Shown: one piece after another, positions 10,540-21,327 of the stretch
Numbering within the stretch: the first letter of the stretch is position 1
Layout: each line of letters opens with the position of its first letter
Assembly (NCBI RefSeq): GCF_900497805.2
Contig: NW_020953950.1
Coordinates: 1,906,366-1,970,365, forward strand
From: Vombatus ursinus
Taxonomy: Eukaryota > Chordata > Mammalia > Diprotodontia > Vombatidae
DNA length: 64,000 bases
Reading direction: 5' to 3'
Notes under the pieces: generated by a model
The model's input: the letters and a program-made list of their open reading frames with translations, nothing else
Told to the model about the DNA's origin: nothing
Database searches by the model: none
Program-made: the position numbers and the translations under genes

Positions 10540-10646
10540 TATTCTCTTTGTATTGTTCTCCTCCAGAACTCTTGCTTCATTTTTATCTCAGAAGCATGAG
10601 ATAAAAAAATAATGAGTTCTGGAGGAAAGACAATACAAAGAAAATA
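10540..10646. mobile_element. 107-bp palindrome, MITE-like
   Basis: The left arm begins TATTCTCTTTGTATTG and continues to CTCCAGAACTC. The right arm GAGTTCTGGAGG...CAATACAAAGAAAATA is its reverse complement with few mismatches. Inner arms (TTTTTATCTCA / TGAGATAAAAA) extend the pairing to a 6-nt loop GAAGCA. It could be a palindromic DNA transposon remnant or a recent hairpin inversion. I see no coding capacity. Confidence 0.6.
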
Positions 10647-11124
10647 AATAGCTTAGAACAGAACATGGAAAGTTTGTTCAAGTACCAGACTCCCTGAAAA
10701 TTCGAATAGATCCAATAGAACATGGTGACTCAATGAGACAACAAGAAATAAGGGAACAAAATCAAAAGAGGGAGATGAGGAGCAAAGAAAGGAAAAAAGA
10801 ATGAAAGGATAAGATGTAGGGAAATAGACAATTTATAAAAGGATGAATTCACACTCATCCACAAAATAAGATAGCAAAATGGATTAAAAAGCAGAATCCA
10901 GCAATATGTGCCTAAAACAAAGTTGAAATATAAATATTCACACAGAGTAAAAATATGGGGGGGTCTAGAGCAGAATTTATTTATGTTTCATGTGAACTCA
11001 AAAAAGCAGAAGTAGTAATCATTACCTCAGATAAGACAACAGTAAAAAGATAAATATGAAAACTACATTATGATTAAAGGTGCTACAGATAATTAAATAT
11101 CACTATCATTATCAATACCTACAA

Positions 11125-11695
11125 TAATAACAACAAGCATTTATTGCATGACTACTTTATACCAGGCACCATGTTAAGCACTAGGGATACAAAGAAATAT
11201 AAAAATATGGTCTTTCCCTCAAGGAGTTCACATTCTAATAGAGGAGATAACATGCAAATAACTATGCATAATTAATATATAGACAATGAAAATGAAAGGT
11301 AATATCAGAGGGAAGGCACTAGCAGTGATGGGAGTGGAGTGGGGAAAAGGTGGACTTGGGGGGAAAAAACTTGCAGAACGTAGGATTTGAATTAAGTCTT
11401 AAATGAAGCCAAGGAATCCAGGAAGTAAAGGTGAGGAGGGAAAGCATTTCAGGCATGAGGGACAGCCAAGGAAAAGGAACAGAGATGGAAGACAGCGTAT
11501 CATGTTCAAAGAATAGTAAGAAGGTCAATATAGCTGAATCATAGGGAATAATGATAGAAGGAGATAGGTTTGGCTTTAAAAGTCAGAGAATTTTATATCT
11601 GATCATGAGGGTAATAGGGCACTACTAATATTTACTGAGTAAGGGAGTGGGGTGAAGAATGACATAGTCAGACCTGCAATTTAGGAAGAACACTT
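11125..11695 (-). mobile_element. L2-type LINE, antisense, inside the L1
   Basis: 'aacaagcatttattgcatg', 'accaggcaccatgttaagc', 'ctcaaggagttcacattc', 'gcatttcaggcatgaggg' and 'gacatagtcagacctgcaat' are antisense L2 3' UTR through late RT. Sequence on both sides reads as L1 ORF2, so this copy interrupts the L1. Confidence 0.75.
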
Positions 11696-12254
11696 TTGGT
11701 AAACAATGAAATAATATCAACAATATATAAAATGAATTGCAAAGCTGCTAAGTACTTACAGGAAAATAGAAAAACTATTTTTGGGTACCTCAATGTACCC
11801 TCCTCAGACCTAGAAAAATCTAACAAAAAGATAAACAAGAAAGCAGTTAATGACCAAAATAGAACTTTAAAAAAGTTAAATATACCACTTGTCTGACAAT
11901 TACTGCATGAGAATAGAAAAAAATAAAAATATGTGTGCATGTTATACAATATATGTTATACACTATTATATTTCTCATTATTATATTATATATTATACAC
12001 AATTATTTTACAAAAATTAATAGGTGCTAAGGTATAAAACATCATAAACAAATATAGAAAGGAAGAACTATTAAATATATCCATAAATGTCCACAGAGCA
12101 ATAAAGTTATAATCAATTATAATCAATAGAGGGCCTTTAAAAGAAACTTAAAAGAAAATCAAACTTCGTATCTATGTAATGGAAAAATGTTAGAGGTCCT
12201 TCCAAAAAGATTACATATCAAGTGAGACTCTCCATTACCAGAGATCATATTAGA

Positions 12255-12630
12255 TAGATTGGATAAAGCATTAAGAAGTGCTTACTATGTGTCATGCACT
12301 GTGCTAAGCACTGGGAGTACAAATGCAAGCAAAAAGAAAGATTTATCTGCCTTCAAGGTTCTTATATTCTAATGAGAGAAGACAACTCATAAAAGGAAGC
12401 TAAAAAGTGGGGAAAGAGGAAAGGTACTGAAGTAAAGTCAAGGTGAAAAAATAGGTCAGAGAGTCAGGGTTTGAAGTGAGCATGACTTGCATGGGTACTT
12501 CCATAAATGAAACTTCCTAGGAGGAACTCACCAATTGGAAGAGGGTCACAGAGGTAGTGGTGTCTCCAATAAAAGAAAGTCACCGGGGAAGAGGTGCAAA
12601 AGTAGTCTGGTGAGTCAAGAATGACCACCA
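12255..12630 (-). mobile_element. L2-like 3' copy of a second subfamily, antisense
   Basis: It starts like L2 ('actatgtgtcatgcactg', 'tgctaagcactgggag') but then runs 'aaaggaagctaaaaagtgg', unlike the copies at 11.1 or 20.6 kb. The same switch occurs in the copy at 47.8 kb, suggesting a distinct L2-type 3' UTR subfamily. It lies within the L1. Confidence 0.6.
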
Positions 12631-13402
12631 CAATTATTTGATGCCATAATAGAAATTATTGTGTTAGTAATAACACAAGAAAAATAAATTGAGGCAACAA
12701 GCTTAGGCAAAGAAAAGAACAAAATGGTTGCTTTTGCAGATATAATTTTCTACTTAGAAAACTCTATAGATTAAACTAAAATTAATTGAAATAACTTCAC
12801 AAAAGTAGCAGGATATTAAATAAGCCAACACAAATCATTAAACTTACTATTTATTTTGTTTATTACTAAAAATGCAGTAGGAAACAGTATAAGGGAAAAT
12901 TCCATTCAAAATAACTAGAGAATGTATAAAACACTTGGGCGTCTAACTGCAAAATATATCCAGGAATTATATTAACTTCTTTACAAAAATCCTTAAAGAA
13001 ATATGGAGCTAAATTAGAGGAATATTGATTACTCAGGATGCCAATATAATAAAAATGAAAATACTATGTAAATTTTACATATTCAGTGCTATGTCAATCA
13101 AAGTACTAGAGGATTGCTTTATAGAGCAAGAAAAAAAAATAAAAATCCATTTGGAAGACAAAACATCAAGACTCTTAAGGGAAATGATGAAAAAATGGGA
13201 ATAGGCCCTAGTAATACCAGGTCCCAGACTATTCTAAAAGCAATAATCATCAAAACTATTTTGGAACTTGTTAAAGACTAGAAAAACTGATCAGTGGAAA
13301 AGATTAGGAACACAAGAATCCAGAAGCAAGCAAATATAGTGTTTTATAAACCCAAAGACTACAACTACTAGAATGCAGACTCATTAAAAAAAAAACCATT
13401 GG

Positions 13403-13560
13403 TCTGGGGCAGCTAGGTGGCACAGTGGATAGAGCTCTTGTCTTGGAGTCAGGAGCACCTGAGTTCAAATCCGACCTCAGATACTTGACACTTGACACTT
13501 AACTAGCTGTTTGACCCTGGGCAAGTCACTTAACCCAGATTGCCTAGCCTAAAAAAAAAA
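13403..13560 (+). mobile_element. Poly-A tRNA SINE (WSINE1-like)
   Basis: 'ggggcagctaggtggcacag' head, 'gagttcaaatccgacctcag' B-box region, 'gggcaagtcacttaaccc' body and an A10 tail. The flanks share an A-run plus CCATTGG (13396-13402 and 13562-13568), a plausible L1-type target duplication. It lies inside the decayed L1. Confidence 0.9.
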
Positions 13561-14023
13561 GCCATTGGGAGTATTGGAAAGTAGTCTGGAAGAAATTTCA
13601 TTTAAATCAACATTGCATACCACATACTACAAAAATCTTCAAATGTCTACATGACCTAAATAGACACATGACATAAAAGATCATATTATAAACAAATTAA
13701 AGGGGAATATTAGAAGATAGTTCCCATAACTATGGATAATATCATATTACTTAACCAAACAAATAGAGCAAATGAGGAGATAAATTTGGTTATATAAAAT
13801 TGAAAAGAATTTGCACAGCCAAAAATTAATACAGTTAAAAGTAGAAGGGAAATAGTAATAAAAAGAAGAGGGAAGGGACTCAGACTATGAAAAAAATATT
13901 TGTAGCAATATTTTTGGTTATAGTGAAGAATTGGAAACTAATAAGACACTTCTGAATTTGGGAATAGCTAAACAAATTAAGATATATGAATGTGATGGGA
14001 TATTATGCCATAAGAAATGATGA

Positions 14024-14198
14024 GGGGCAGCTAGGTGGTGCAGTGGATAGAGCACCGGCCCTGGAGTCAGGAGTACCTAAGCTCAAATCTGGCCTCAGAC
14101 ACATAACACTTACTAGCTGTGTGACCCAGGGCAAGTCACTTAACCCCAATTGCTTCACCAAAAGAGAAAAGAAAAGAAAAGAGAAGAGAAGAAAAGAA
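14024..14198 (+). mobile_element. Poly-A tRNA SINE (WSINE1-like), 12-bp TSD
   Basis: Complete head, B box ('agctcaaatctggcc') and body with an AAAAG-rich tail. AAGAAATGATGA duplicates perfectly at 14012-14023 and 14199-14210. It splits the 3' UTR of the decayed L1, so it is younger and was probably mobilised by an L1. Confidence 0.93.
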
Positions 14199-14519
14199 AA
14201 GAAATGATGAAAAGCACAGATTCACAGAAACTGGGGAAGATTTAAATGAACTAAGTCAGAATGAAATGAGTAAAAGCAAAAAAAAAAAAATAAAACGACT
14301 ACAGCATTGAAAAGAAAAAAATCTTTGAAAACCTTCATTCTCATCAATGCAAAGACCAACCATGATTCCAGAGGATTGAGGATAAAGAATGCTTCCAATC
14401 ACTTGACAGAGAGGTAAGGAACTAGAGGTGCAGAATGAAATATACATTTTTAGACAAGCATAATATGTGTATCTGTTTTGCATTGCCATACTAACTTGTG
14501 AAATGAAGAGGATTTTGAG

Positions 14520-14660
14520 GCCAAAAAGAGGACTAGTGATGAGGGGGGAGAGAGGGAGAAGGAAGGAAGAATGGAAGGAAGGAAGGGAGGGAGGAAGGAA
14601 GGAAGGATGGAGGGAAGGAGGGAGGGAGGAAGGGAGGAAAGGAAAGAGGGAGGTGGGGGA
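14520..14660. repeat. (GGAA)n / (GGGA)n purine tract
   Basis: An imperfect GGAA/GGGA tract grown from the G-rich end of the L1 3' UTR. The long open frames on both strands here are low-complexity artefacts. Confidence 0.9.
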
Positions 14661-14759
14661 CAAAAAAATGGAAGGAAGGATTAAAGCACACAGAAAAAGA
14701 CAGAAGGTTCAGAAGGAAACAAACAAGTGAGAATGCTTTCAGATCTAATGAACTAAATT

Positions 14760-15340
14760 CTGTGTGCATGCATGTTTAGAGACAAGAAACAAACTCACAC
14801 AAAATAGTTTCTCATATAGAAAGGTTCGTGTTTATTGGTGTTTGTCATGTTCAAAATGACATTTAAAAATTGATAAATAGTGATGCGCCCTCAAGGTCAA
14901 ACATATTGTGACTGGTGGAAGCAGGGCAAAACCGCCTGTCTGCCATTCCTGCTGTTTTCTGTCACAACAGACAGTCCCAAAGTCAGAACCATGGACAGTA
15001 CCTATACCTTATAAAAGCATGCGTCCCCTAATGACATTGAAACCACTGTAGCTTCTGCCATCAACTCCTGCCTGTGAAAACTATAAGCTTTTTCAAACCC
15101 ACTAATTTAAATGCTGCTAGGCAAGGGAAGAAAATACAATAGATTGAAAGTGGCATTTTACATTTGCAGAAACAAGAACCGATTGTGTTATAGTTCACAC
15201 CTAATTAGGTTATGAATTTTGTCAGCAGACTCCACTTCTCAGCTGAAATGTGCTGAACAAGCCTGACTAGCTCCCCAAAATGTGTGGGGCAGATGTTTGA
15301 CATCCCATTTTTAAAGAAATCTACCTTTTAAAATTTTAAA
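14760..15340. other. Repeat-free island with a homeodomain-like palindrome
   Basis: I find no SINE or LINE signature across about 580 bp. ACCTAATTAGGT at 15199-15210 is a perfect 12-bp palindrome around a TAATTA core, the form bound by paired or dimeric homeodomains. Function is not shown by sequence alone; it could be an enhancer or plain unique DNA. Confidence 0.45.
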
Positions 15341-15344
15341 TAAC

Positions 15345-15880
15345 GAAAGGGGAATAAGTGGTGGAATGACACAATGGAAAGAATCTAAGCTAGAGTGCCA
15401 GATTTGAAATCACAGTTATTCCACTTGATAACTGTGACCTTAAGCAAGTCACTTTGCTTTTCTCATCTGTAAAATGAGGAGGCTAGACCAACTGGCATCT
15501 AAGGTCCCTTCTAGTTCTAAATCTATGAACTTATGATTTTCAATAATTTTCTATTGTAGTGTGGGATAAAGATGCTTGGATTTGCATTCAGAGGATGAGG
15601 GTTTGAATACTGATTCTGCTACTTACTAGCTATGTGTCCTTAGGCAAACCACTTGGTTTGGGGAGGCCTTTGTTTTCTCTTACATAACATGAAGGAGTTA
15701 GATTGAACAGTCTCAAAAATACTTTCAAGCTTTGAATTCTGTAATCTTAAAAATCCCATTTTATAGATGAGAAGAGTGAGACACCAAGATATTAAGAGAT
15801 TTGCCCAAGGTCAACCAGCTAGTATGGGTCTGAAGTGGAATTCAAACTCAGACTGACACTGCAGATACACAGACAAATAA
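15345..15880. mobile_element. Three MIR/THER1 SINEs in a row (+,+,-)
   Basis: 15345-15535 (+): 'atctgtaaaatgaggag' and 'aaggtcccttctagttct'. 15555-15745 (+): 'ttactagctatgtgtcctt' and the tail 'caagctttgaattctg'. 15746-15880 (-): 'ttttatagatgagaagag' and 'ttgcccaaggtcaaccagc'. All are old and diverged. Confidence 0.7.
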
Positions 15881-15949
15881 TCATACAGGGTCTTCACTGA
15901 GACTTTGTGAAAACAATGCACAAAACACTACTTTTAATTAAAACATCAT

Positions 15950-16085
15950 ATCTTTCCATGTGGATTGTAAGTTCTTCATCCACTCATTTTAACTGCCTTC
16001 CCCTATCCTGCCAATATCTCAAAAGCACTTGTTCAGCCCTGGGCATGGAGTTGGTATTAAAAAATCTTTGGTAACTGATAAGAAG
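15950..16085 (+). mobile_element. L2 3' end fragment
   Basis: The series 'gtggattgtaagttcttc' ... 'aaaagcacttgttcagcc' ... 'gcatggagttggtattaa' resembles a sense L2 terminus, strongly diverged. Confidence 0.45.
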
Positions 16086-16780
16086 TCATACTATTTTGTA
16101 GTTGTTTTTTCTTCCAACCAATTTTCCCAGTGGCTTACTTCTTAGGAATGGGCCCCTCAACCTTAGTTAGTCTTCCTTTTGGATATTCTATGAAAGTTAG
16201 AGTCATTACTTCATGTAATTTCCTTCCTTGACTCCCCTGTTTCCCCTACCAAGTTTTCCTTCATTATTATTTTTCATGCCTGACAGCTACAAACAGACAT
16301 ATAACCCATCTTTCTATTTAATGTCTCATTCTGTTGAACAGTCTGTAATTCATGGATTTATTTCCTTCTTTGCTATTTAAAACAAATTCTAGGAGAAGGA
16401 TGACATCTTAGGAGAAAATCAAAGATTTTCAGATTGGGAAAATTTTGGCTCAGACCATACTTTTTGAAAAGTTTCCAAGAATTCATACAATATTCATTCA
16501 ATGGGATGAGTGTTTCAGCAGGCTCATTGTTCCAGGGGGCTCAGCCTTGTGCCTGAAAATATATTAGCAAATTACACCCTCAAATACATCATAGAAACTG
16601 TCCTACACCCACACAGAGGTTATTTGCTGTGAGTACTCAGAACTCCTTGCATGAATAAAGGGCATTGGGCATAACTGGAATAGAGATATAGAATGGATAG
16701 GGATAAGCAGAAATCATTAAAACAGAAATAGAACATAGAGGTTTTTAAAGGAGACATCATAAACACCTTATATACACATT
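16086..16780. other. Unassigned, apparently unique
   Basis: No repeat family, gene or RNA is recognised in about 700 bp of balanced composition. Confidence 0.45.
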
Positions 16781-16784
16781 ATAT

Positions 16785-16920
16785 CTCCAACCTAGACTCT
16801 ACACAGTTGTCAAAATAATTTTGCTAAAGCGTAGGTTTGACTGTGATATTCCCTTGCTCGCAAAATTCTGTTGGGTCCCTATTACCTCATGAGGTAATGA
16901 GTTTTCCCTCGCTTGACTTT
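16785..16920 (+). mobile_element. L2 RT 3' fragment
   Basis: 'gtcaaaataattttgctaaagc' (read from 16809) and 'gggtccctattacctcatg' match the L2 segment just before the end of the reverse transcriptase ('...aaagtgatctttctaaa...ggctccctattgcc'). Confidence 0.65.
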
Positions 16921-16999
16921 CTTAGATGATTAAGGTGAATAATACTTGTTGGGTTTGAGGTAGAATGGTTTTTTTCAGGTGTGGATTGGGAGGCTGAGG

Positions 17000-17105
17000 T
17001 CTAAAGTATAATAAATGGAGAGGAGAAGGAGAAGGTGAAGGAGAAGAGAAGGGAGAGGAGAAAGAGAGGGGGAAGAAGGGAGAGGGTAAAGAGAGGGGCA
17101 ATGGG
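17000..17105. repeat. GA-rich purine tract
   Basis: GAGAAGG/GGAGAG units with no fixed period. It gives spurious open frames on the minus strand. Confidence 0.8.
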
Positions 17106-17122
17106 ATGGAGAAAGGGGAGGT

Positions 17123-17350
17123 AACATGGTATATTGAATTGAGAACTTGTCTTGACATAAAAAAGACCCGGGTTTGTGCCTTGCCTCTGTCCGATGCTGG
17201 TTGTCTGTGTGATGGTGGGCAAATCACTTTACCTCTCAATGTCCCCCAGCAACTCTCTATGATCATCTCTAAGATCATGCTATCTCCACTGGCAGAGGTG
17301 GTTTCCTCAATAAGAGCGTCCTATGTCCATAAAGTCATAGGCCCATACCA
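17123..17350 (+). mobile_element. Type B tRNA SINE
   Basis: The head 'aacatggtatattgaatt' and 'tgcctctgtccgatgctgg' lead to 'cccccagcaactctctatg' and the end 'ctggcagaggtggtttcct', 'ccataaagtcatagg'. It is the same architecture as the copies at 5.0 and 50.5 kb and nearly full length. Confidence 0.7.
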
Positions 17351-18135
17351 TATATTATGGGGAGGAGAATGGGCAGAAGTTTCCAATGTTTCCTGAAATC
17401 ATATTACTTCAATGCTGGTCTTGATCTGGAATCTTTAACTTACCTCAGCAATAAAAGTGCAACTGAGTTGATGCTTGAGGTCATACTATAGGCAAAGTTA
17501 TTTCCACTGGAATTGTGAAATTCGACTTAATAAATCCCAATTAGATACACATGGTTCACTACCACCACCACTGTCATCACCACAACCAGTGAAAAGTTCC
17601 TGAGCTGTGATGCTGACTATGATTCTGGCTCCCTTGGTCTTAAAAAGCTGACTTTGGTGCCTGAGTAATTCAGAGAATTCCATGTGAGGGTTTTCTTTTC
17701 TTCCTTCCTTCTTTATTAAAAAAAAAAGCTTAATAACACAATGGACAAAAAGGGATGAACAAATACTATTTCTAGAGCAAGCTGAGATTCAAGGTCTCAT
17801 CTCTGTTTATCCCTGAATGCATATTATCTGTTTTTTATGTCAAAGCTAGAGGCAGAAATGCTATTGGTTACAACATGGGAGGAGTAGGTTTTTTCATCAT
17901 TATTATTGTGATTTTGATGCAAAAAAAAATAAATGATTAGAGGAATGGGATCTCAGCAGCTTAGACCACCCACATTTAAAAAAAAAAAGATCATGCTATT
18001 TATCTGAAATTCTACCAGAAACTATATCATTTTTCTTACAATAGGAAAAGAAAGCTTCAATCCTCTACTACTATGAAGAAGCATCCATGGAAGTTTAAAG
18101 AAAGTGCTTGCTAAGCATTCCAAAGGAAACCATCC
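17351..18135. other. Unassigned with A-runs
   Basis: It contains several short A-runs and a CCA/CAC triplet patch near 17.56 kb. I recognise no gene or named repeat. Confidence 0.45.
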
Positions 18136-18139
18136 ATTT

Positions 18140-18720
18140 GAATATGAACATTCACTCTCTATTCCAATCATACTTTACATCCCCTACTTCTGTGCCATTA
18201 CAAAGTTAGTGACTGATGCCTGGAATGCACTCACTCTTCATTTCTTCTCCAATGTGGTATAATAGATAGAAATCTGAACCTGAAATCAGGAAGAACTGAG
18301 TTCAATTTTGTACTCAGATACTTCCCTAAGTGCATGACTCTAGGCAAATCAAAACTTCTTTCTACCTCAGCTTTCTCATCTACAAAACAGGGATAATAGT
18401 ACCTACTTCATAGGGTTACTGTGAGGACAAAATAAAATAATATTTATAAAGTGATTTGCAAAATTTCAATCACTTTAAATGTTAGTTGCTATAATTATTA
18501 TTATTATATTTGGAAAGTGTTTTACAAACCTTAAAGTGCTAGACAATTGTTTTTATTGGTATTATTTTTATTATTATCATTATTTCAAAGCCCAACTCAG
18601 GTGCCACTTAGTAGATAAAGCTGTTCTTGATGTCTCCAGTAAATAGTGCTCTCTCCCTTTTGAAATTAATTTGTATTTACTTTATAGTTTGTATATACTT
18701 ATCTGTATAAATATTATAGT
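18140..18720 (+). mobile_element. L2 3' region split by a THER1 SINE
   Basis: 'gatgcctggaatgcactc' (18.2 kb) and, after the SINE, 'cccaactcaggtgccactt' and 'aatttgtatttactttatag' are successive parts of the L2 3' end. The intervening THER1 fills 18252-18590. Confidence 0.7.
18252..18590 (+). mobile_element. THER1 SINE
   Basis: 'ggtataatagatagaaatc' head, 'gagttcaattttgtactcag', 'acaggataatagtacc'-type centre and 'aaagtgatttgcaaaattt' 3' part, followed by an ATT-rich run and a second partial MIR end. It sits inside an L2. Confidence 0.7.
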
Positions 18721-18799
18721 GGCAATATGAGATAGCGAATGGATGATAATTTGCCTGTGTATATATACATATATGTATTACATATGCATATACTATATA

Positions 18800-18942
18800 T
18801 ATCATAATATAGCATTTTAAGGTTTGTGAAGCACTTCACATATATCATGCCATTAATACCTCAACACAAACTTATAAATTGGGTGCTATTGTTATCCCCA
18901 CATACAGATGAAGAAACTGAGGCTTAGAGAGTTTGAGTCATC
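18800..18942 (-). mobile_element. MIR/THER1, antisense
   Basis: 'aaggtttgtgaagcacttc', 'attgttatccccacatac' and 'gaaactgaggcttagag' in antisense order. Confidence 0.75.
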
Positions 18943-18944
18943 TC

Positions 18945-19190
18945 AATCCCTATTTTTCTTGATCTCTTTGCATCATTTGACACTGTTTACCATCCTCTCC
19001 TCTTGCACACTCTCTCCTTCCTAGATCTTCCTGACACTGCCCTCCCCTGATTTTCTTCTTCCATCTTCTCTACACTTCCGTTTTCTTCATTCTCATTCCT
19101 TTTTCCCCAGTCCTCTTTTCTCTTTCCCTCTTCTCCTCTCCTGTTCCCTTCCTCCCCACTCACCTCTCCCCAATTTATTGTTAGTTTTGT
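18945..19190 (+). mobile_element. L2 reverse-transcriptase fragment
   Basis: 'cttgatctctttgcatcattt', split here as 'ttgatctctttgca' and 'tcatttgacactgtttacca', is the nucleotide form of the CR1/L2 RT motif (L-x-S-A-A-F-D-T-V-D). It is in sense orientation with broken frames. The pyrimidine-rich end is degraded. Confidence 0.65.
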
Positions 19191-19403
19191 CTCTTTTAGA
19201 ATCTCACAAATGGAAGGGACTTCAATCTCTATTGCTTTTAACAACATCCACAGCAAGTGGTTATTCTGCTTCATGATTTAAGGATGCCTTAGTGAGGTAT
19301 AATCCAGGCCAGTAGGGGAGTCAACAAGGTTTAGGGCAGGGAGGTAGGAGCTGGAGAGTGTCCTGGTCAGATCTCTGCATTAGCAAAAATTATGTTGACC
19401 ATT

Positions 19404-19656
19404 AGGTAGGGCTAGGTGACACAATGGACAGAACACTGAGATTGGAATCAAGAAGACTCATCTTTATGAGCTCAAATTCAGCCTCAGACCCTAGTTATGT
19501 TACTCTGGGCCAGTCACTTAACCCTGTTTGCCTAGTTTCCTCATCTGTAAAATGAGCTAGAGAAGGAAATGGCAAACTACTTCAGTATCTTTACCAAGAA
19601 AACCTCCAATGGGGTCACGAAAAGCCAGACGTAACTGAACCAACTCAACAACAACA
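19404..19656 (+). mobile_element. RTE-tailed tRNA SINE
   Basis: Head 'ctaggtgacacaatggacag', 'ctcaaattcagcctcag', 'gtaaaatgagctagagaagg' and tail 'cagacgtaactgaac...caacaac'. The flanks TTGACCATT (19395-19403) and TTAACCATT (19657-19665) match 8/9. Confidence 0.85.
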
Positions 19657-19665
19657 TTAACCATT

Positions 19666-20050
19666 GCATGGAGGATGTATTAGAAAACTTTTGCATAAAT
19701 AGAAGGTAATACAATTCCCTCCAGTCTTTTATTTTAACCCCCAACCTTTTGCTGTATGCAACTGTTTCAATAATTTCCACTTATCTCCAATTCATCTTAT
19801 CTCTTTATTCTAGCTCTACCAAACATCTCTTACTTATTCAGGGAATTCTGAGTACTCACCCCAAATATCCTCTGCAAAGGTACGGAACTGTTCTTCTGAA
19901 GTATTTGTAGGCATGATTTTCTAACATCATATATTCATACATTAAGGCTGAAGTCAACATTGACTGACTCAAACCACTGAAAAATTATTGTGTAAATTCT
20001 TGGAAACTTTCTGCTGTAGCACACTGATTCCCTTATCTTGTTGAAGTCCT
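19666..20050. other. Unassigned
   Basis: No family or gene recognised. Confidence 0.4.
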
Positions 20051-20054
20051 CTAG

Positions 20055-20346
20055 GGAACCCTTGTTCTAACTTTTTGTGGGTCATGGATCCCTTCTCAGA
20101 ATAATAGGTTTTTTAACATATAAAATAAAATACATAGTATTATAAGCAAAATGAATTACACTGACATGTAGTTATCTATATCTATCTATATCTACCTACC
20201 TATGTGTGTGTATATATGTATATATAATATATATGTGTGTTTATATGTATCTATATCTATATATAGATATAGATATCTATCTTTATATCTCTCTATATAT
20301 CTATCTATATGTATATAAATATCTATATGTAGATAGACAGACAGAC

Positions 20347-20403
<57 letters not shown>

Positions 20404-20445
20404 GATAGATATAAAAGTTCATGGATCCCAGGTTAAGAACCTTGT
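20055..20445. mobile_element. GTTCTTAAC hAT-like element swollen by a GATA tract
   Basis: The left end 'cttgttctaac' and 'gggtcatggatcccttctc' and the right end 'catggatcccaggttaagaac' are the same ends as in the element at 142-363. The flanks GTCCTCTA and GTCCTAGT agree only partly. About 250 bp of TATC/GATA repeat occupy the middle. Confidence 0.7.
20165..20412. repeat. (TATC/GATA)n with TATA and GACA variants
   Basis: Tetranucleotide tract with pure GATA units near 20349-20392, flanked by CAGA and TATA variants. The ORF it makes is Tyr/Ile/Ser repeat only. Confidence 0.95.
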
Positions 20446-20449
20446 CCTA

Positions 20450-21010
20450 GTGGAATGTAAACACCTTGAGGGCAGGAACTGATTTTTCTTTATATCCTCA
20501 GTGCTTAGCACAGTGCCTAGCAGTAAGTCAGAAGTTGACCAACAAGCATATATTAAGTGTTTACCATATGTCAGGCATAGTGCTAAGCCCTGAAGATTCA
20601 AAGAAAGGCAAAAACATCCCTGCATTCCAGGAGCTTACATTCTAAAGAGGGAGACATCACCCAAACAGCTATGTACAAACAAGCTTTATATAGGATAAAA
20701 AGGTGATAATTAATAGAGGGAAAGCACTAGCATTAAGGGGGACCAGGAAAGCTTCCTATAAAATTCCTATAGGAATTTTAACTGGTAACTGAAGGAAGAT
20801 AGGGAATCCAGAAAGTGGAGATGAGGAGGGAGAGCATTTTGGATAAGGGGAAACAGCCAGTAAAAAATGCATGGAGTTGGGAGTTAAGGTATCTTGTTCC
20901 AGGAATAGCAAGGAAGCCTGGATCACTGGATTGCCTAATTCTTGGAGGGGAATAAGGTGTCAGAAGTCTGGAAAAGTTGGAAGGTGCCAGGTTATGCAGT
21001 ACTTAATAAA
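20450..21010. mobile_element. L2 3' end (+) tail to tail with longer L2 (-)
   Basis: 20450-20528 is the sense L2 terminus ('ccttgagggcaggaactg', 'ttagcacagtgcctagcag'). From 20535 the antisense copy begins ('tgtcaggcatagtgctaag', 'caggagcttacattctaaag', 'ggagagcattttggataagg', 'aggtgccaggttatgcag'). The two 3' ends face each other. Confidence 0.75.
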
Positions 21011-21327
21011 CATTCCTCAAATTGATTTGACTCATTTAATTGAGTTTGTTCAGCTGAGGCAGTCATGAAAAGCATGTCCTAGAGAAGACACATTCACACC
21101 CATACAGAGCCACATAACTTAAAAAAAAGTTGAGATTTTGTTTTGATTGAAAGAGTTCAGAACCCCCAGGTCCCAAACATATGAAAAAATGCAATTTCTC
21201 AATTCTATTCCTAGTTGGCTTGAAGTATATCAGCTGGGTTCAGTCCTGTATGCTATGAGAGCCATCTGCTAGGCTTCAGGAAATGAGATGATTCCAGGGG
21301 AGATAAGAGTAATATACTAGTTTGTGA

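Larger units (their letters stand above)
10650..14480 (+). mobile_element. Decayed L1 LINE with four internal insertions
   Basis: The order of L1 landmarks is: an ORF1 coiled-coil-like segment near 10.70-10.76 kb ('gactcaatgagacaacaag'); ORF2 endonuclease-side sequence near 10.98-11.09 kb; 'cctagaaaaatctaacaaaa' at about 11.81 kb; late ORF2 from 12.7 kb ('ttgcagatataattttcta'; 'taccaggtcccagactatt'; 'taaacccaaagactacaac'); and the 3' UTR at 13.9-14.48 kb ('gaagaattggaaactaa', 'gatgggatattatgcca'). Frames are destroyed and large parts of ORF2 are missing between 11.9 and 12.7 kb. Insertions at 11125-11695, 12255-12630, 13403-13560 and 14024-14198 postdate it. Confidence 0.75.

Noticed and set aside
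14256-14769. Long open frames on both strands over the GGAA tract
   Set aside because: Low-complexity purine/pyrimidine translation inside an L1 3' UTR.
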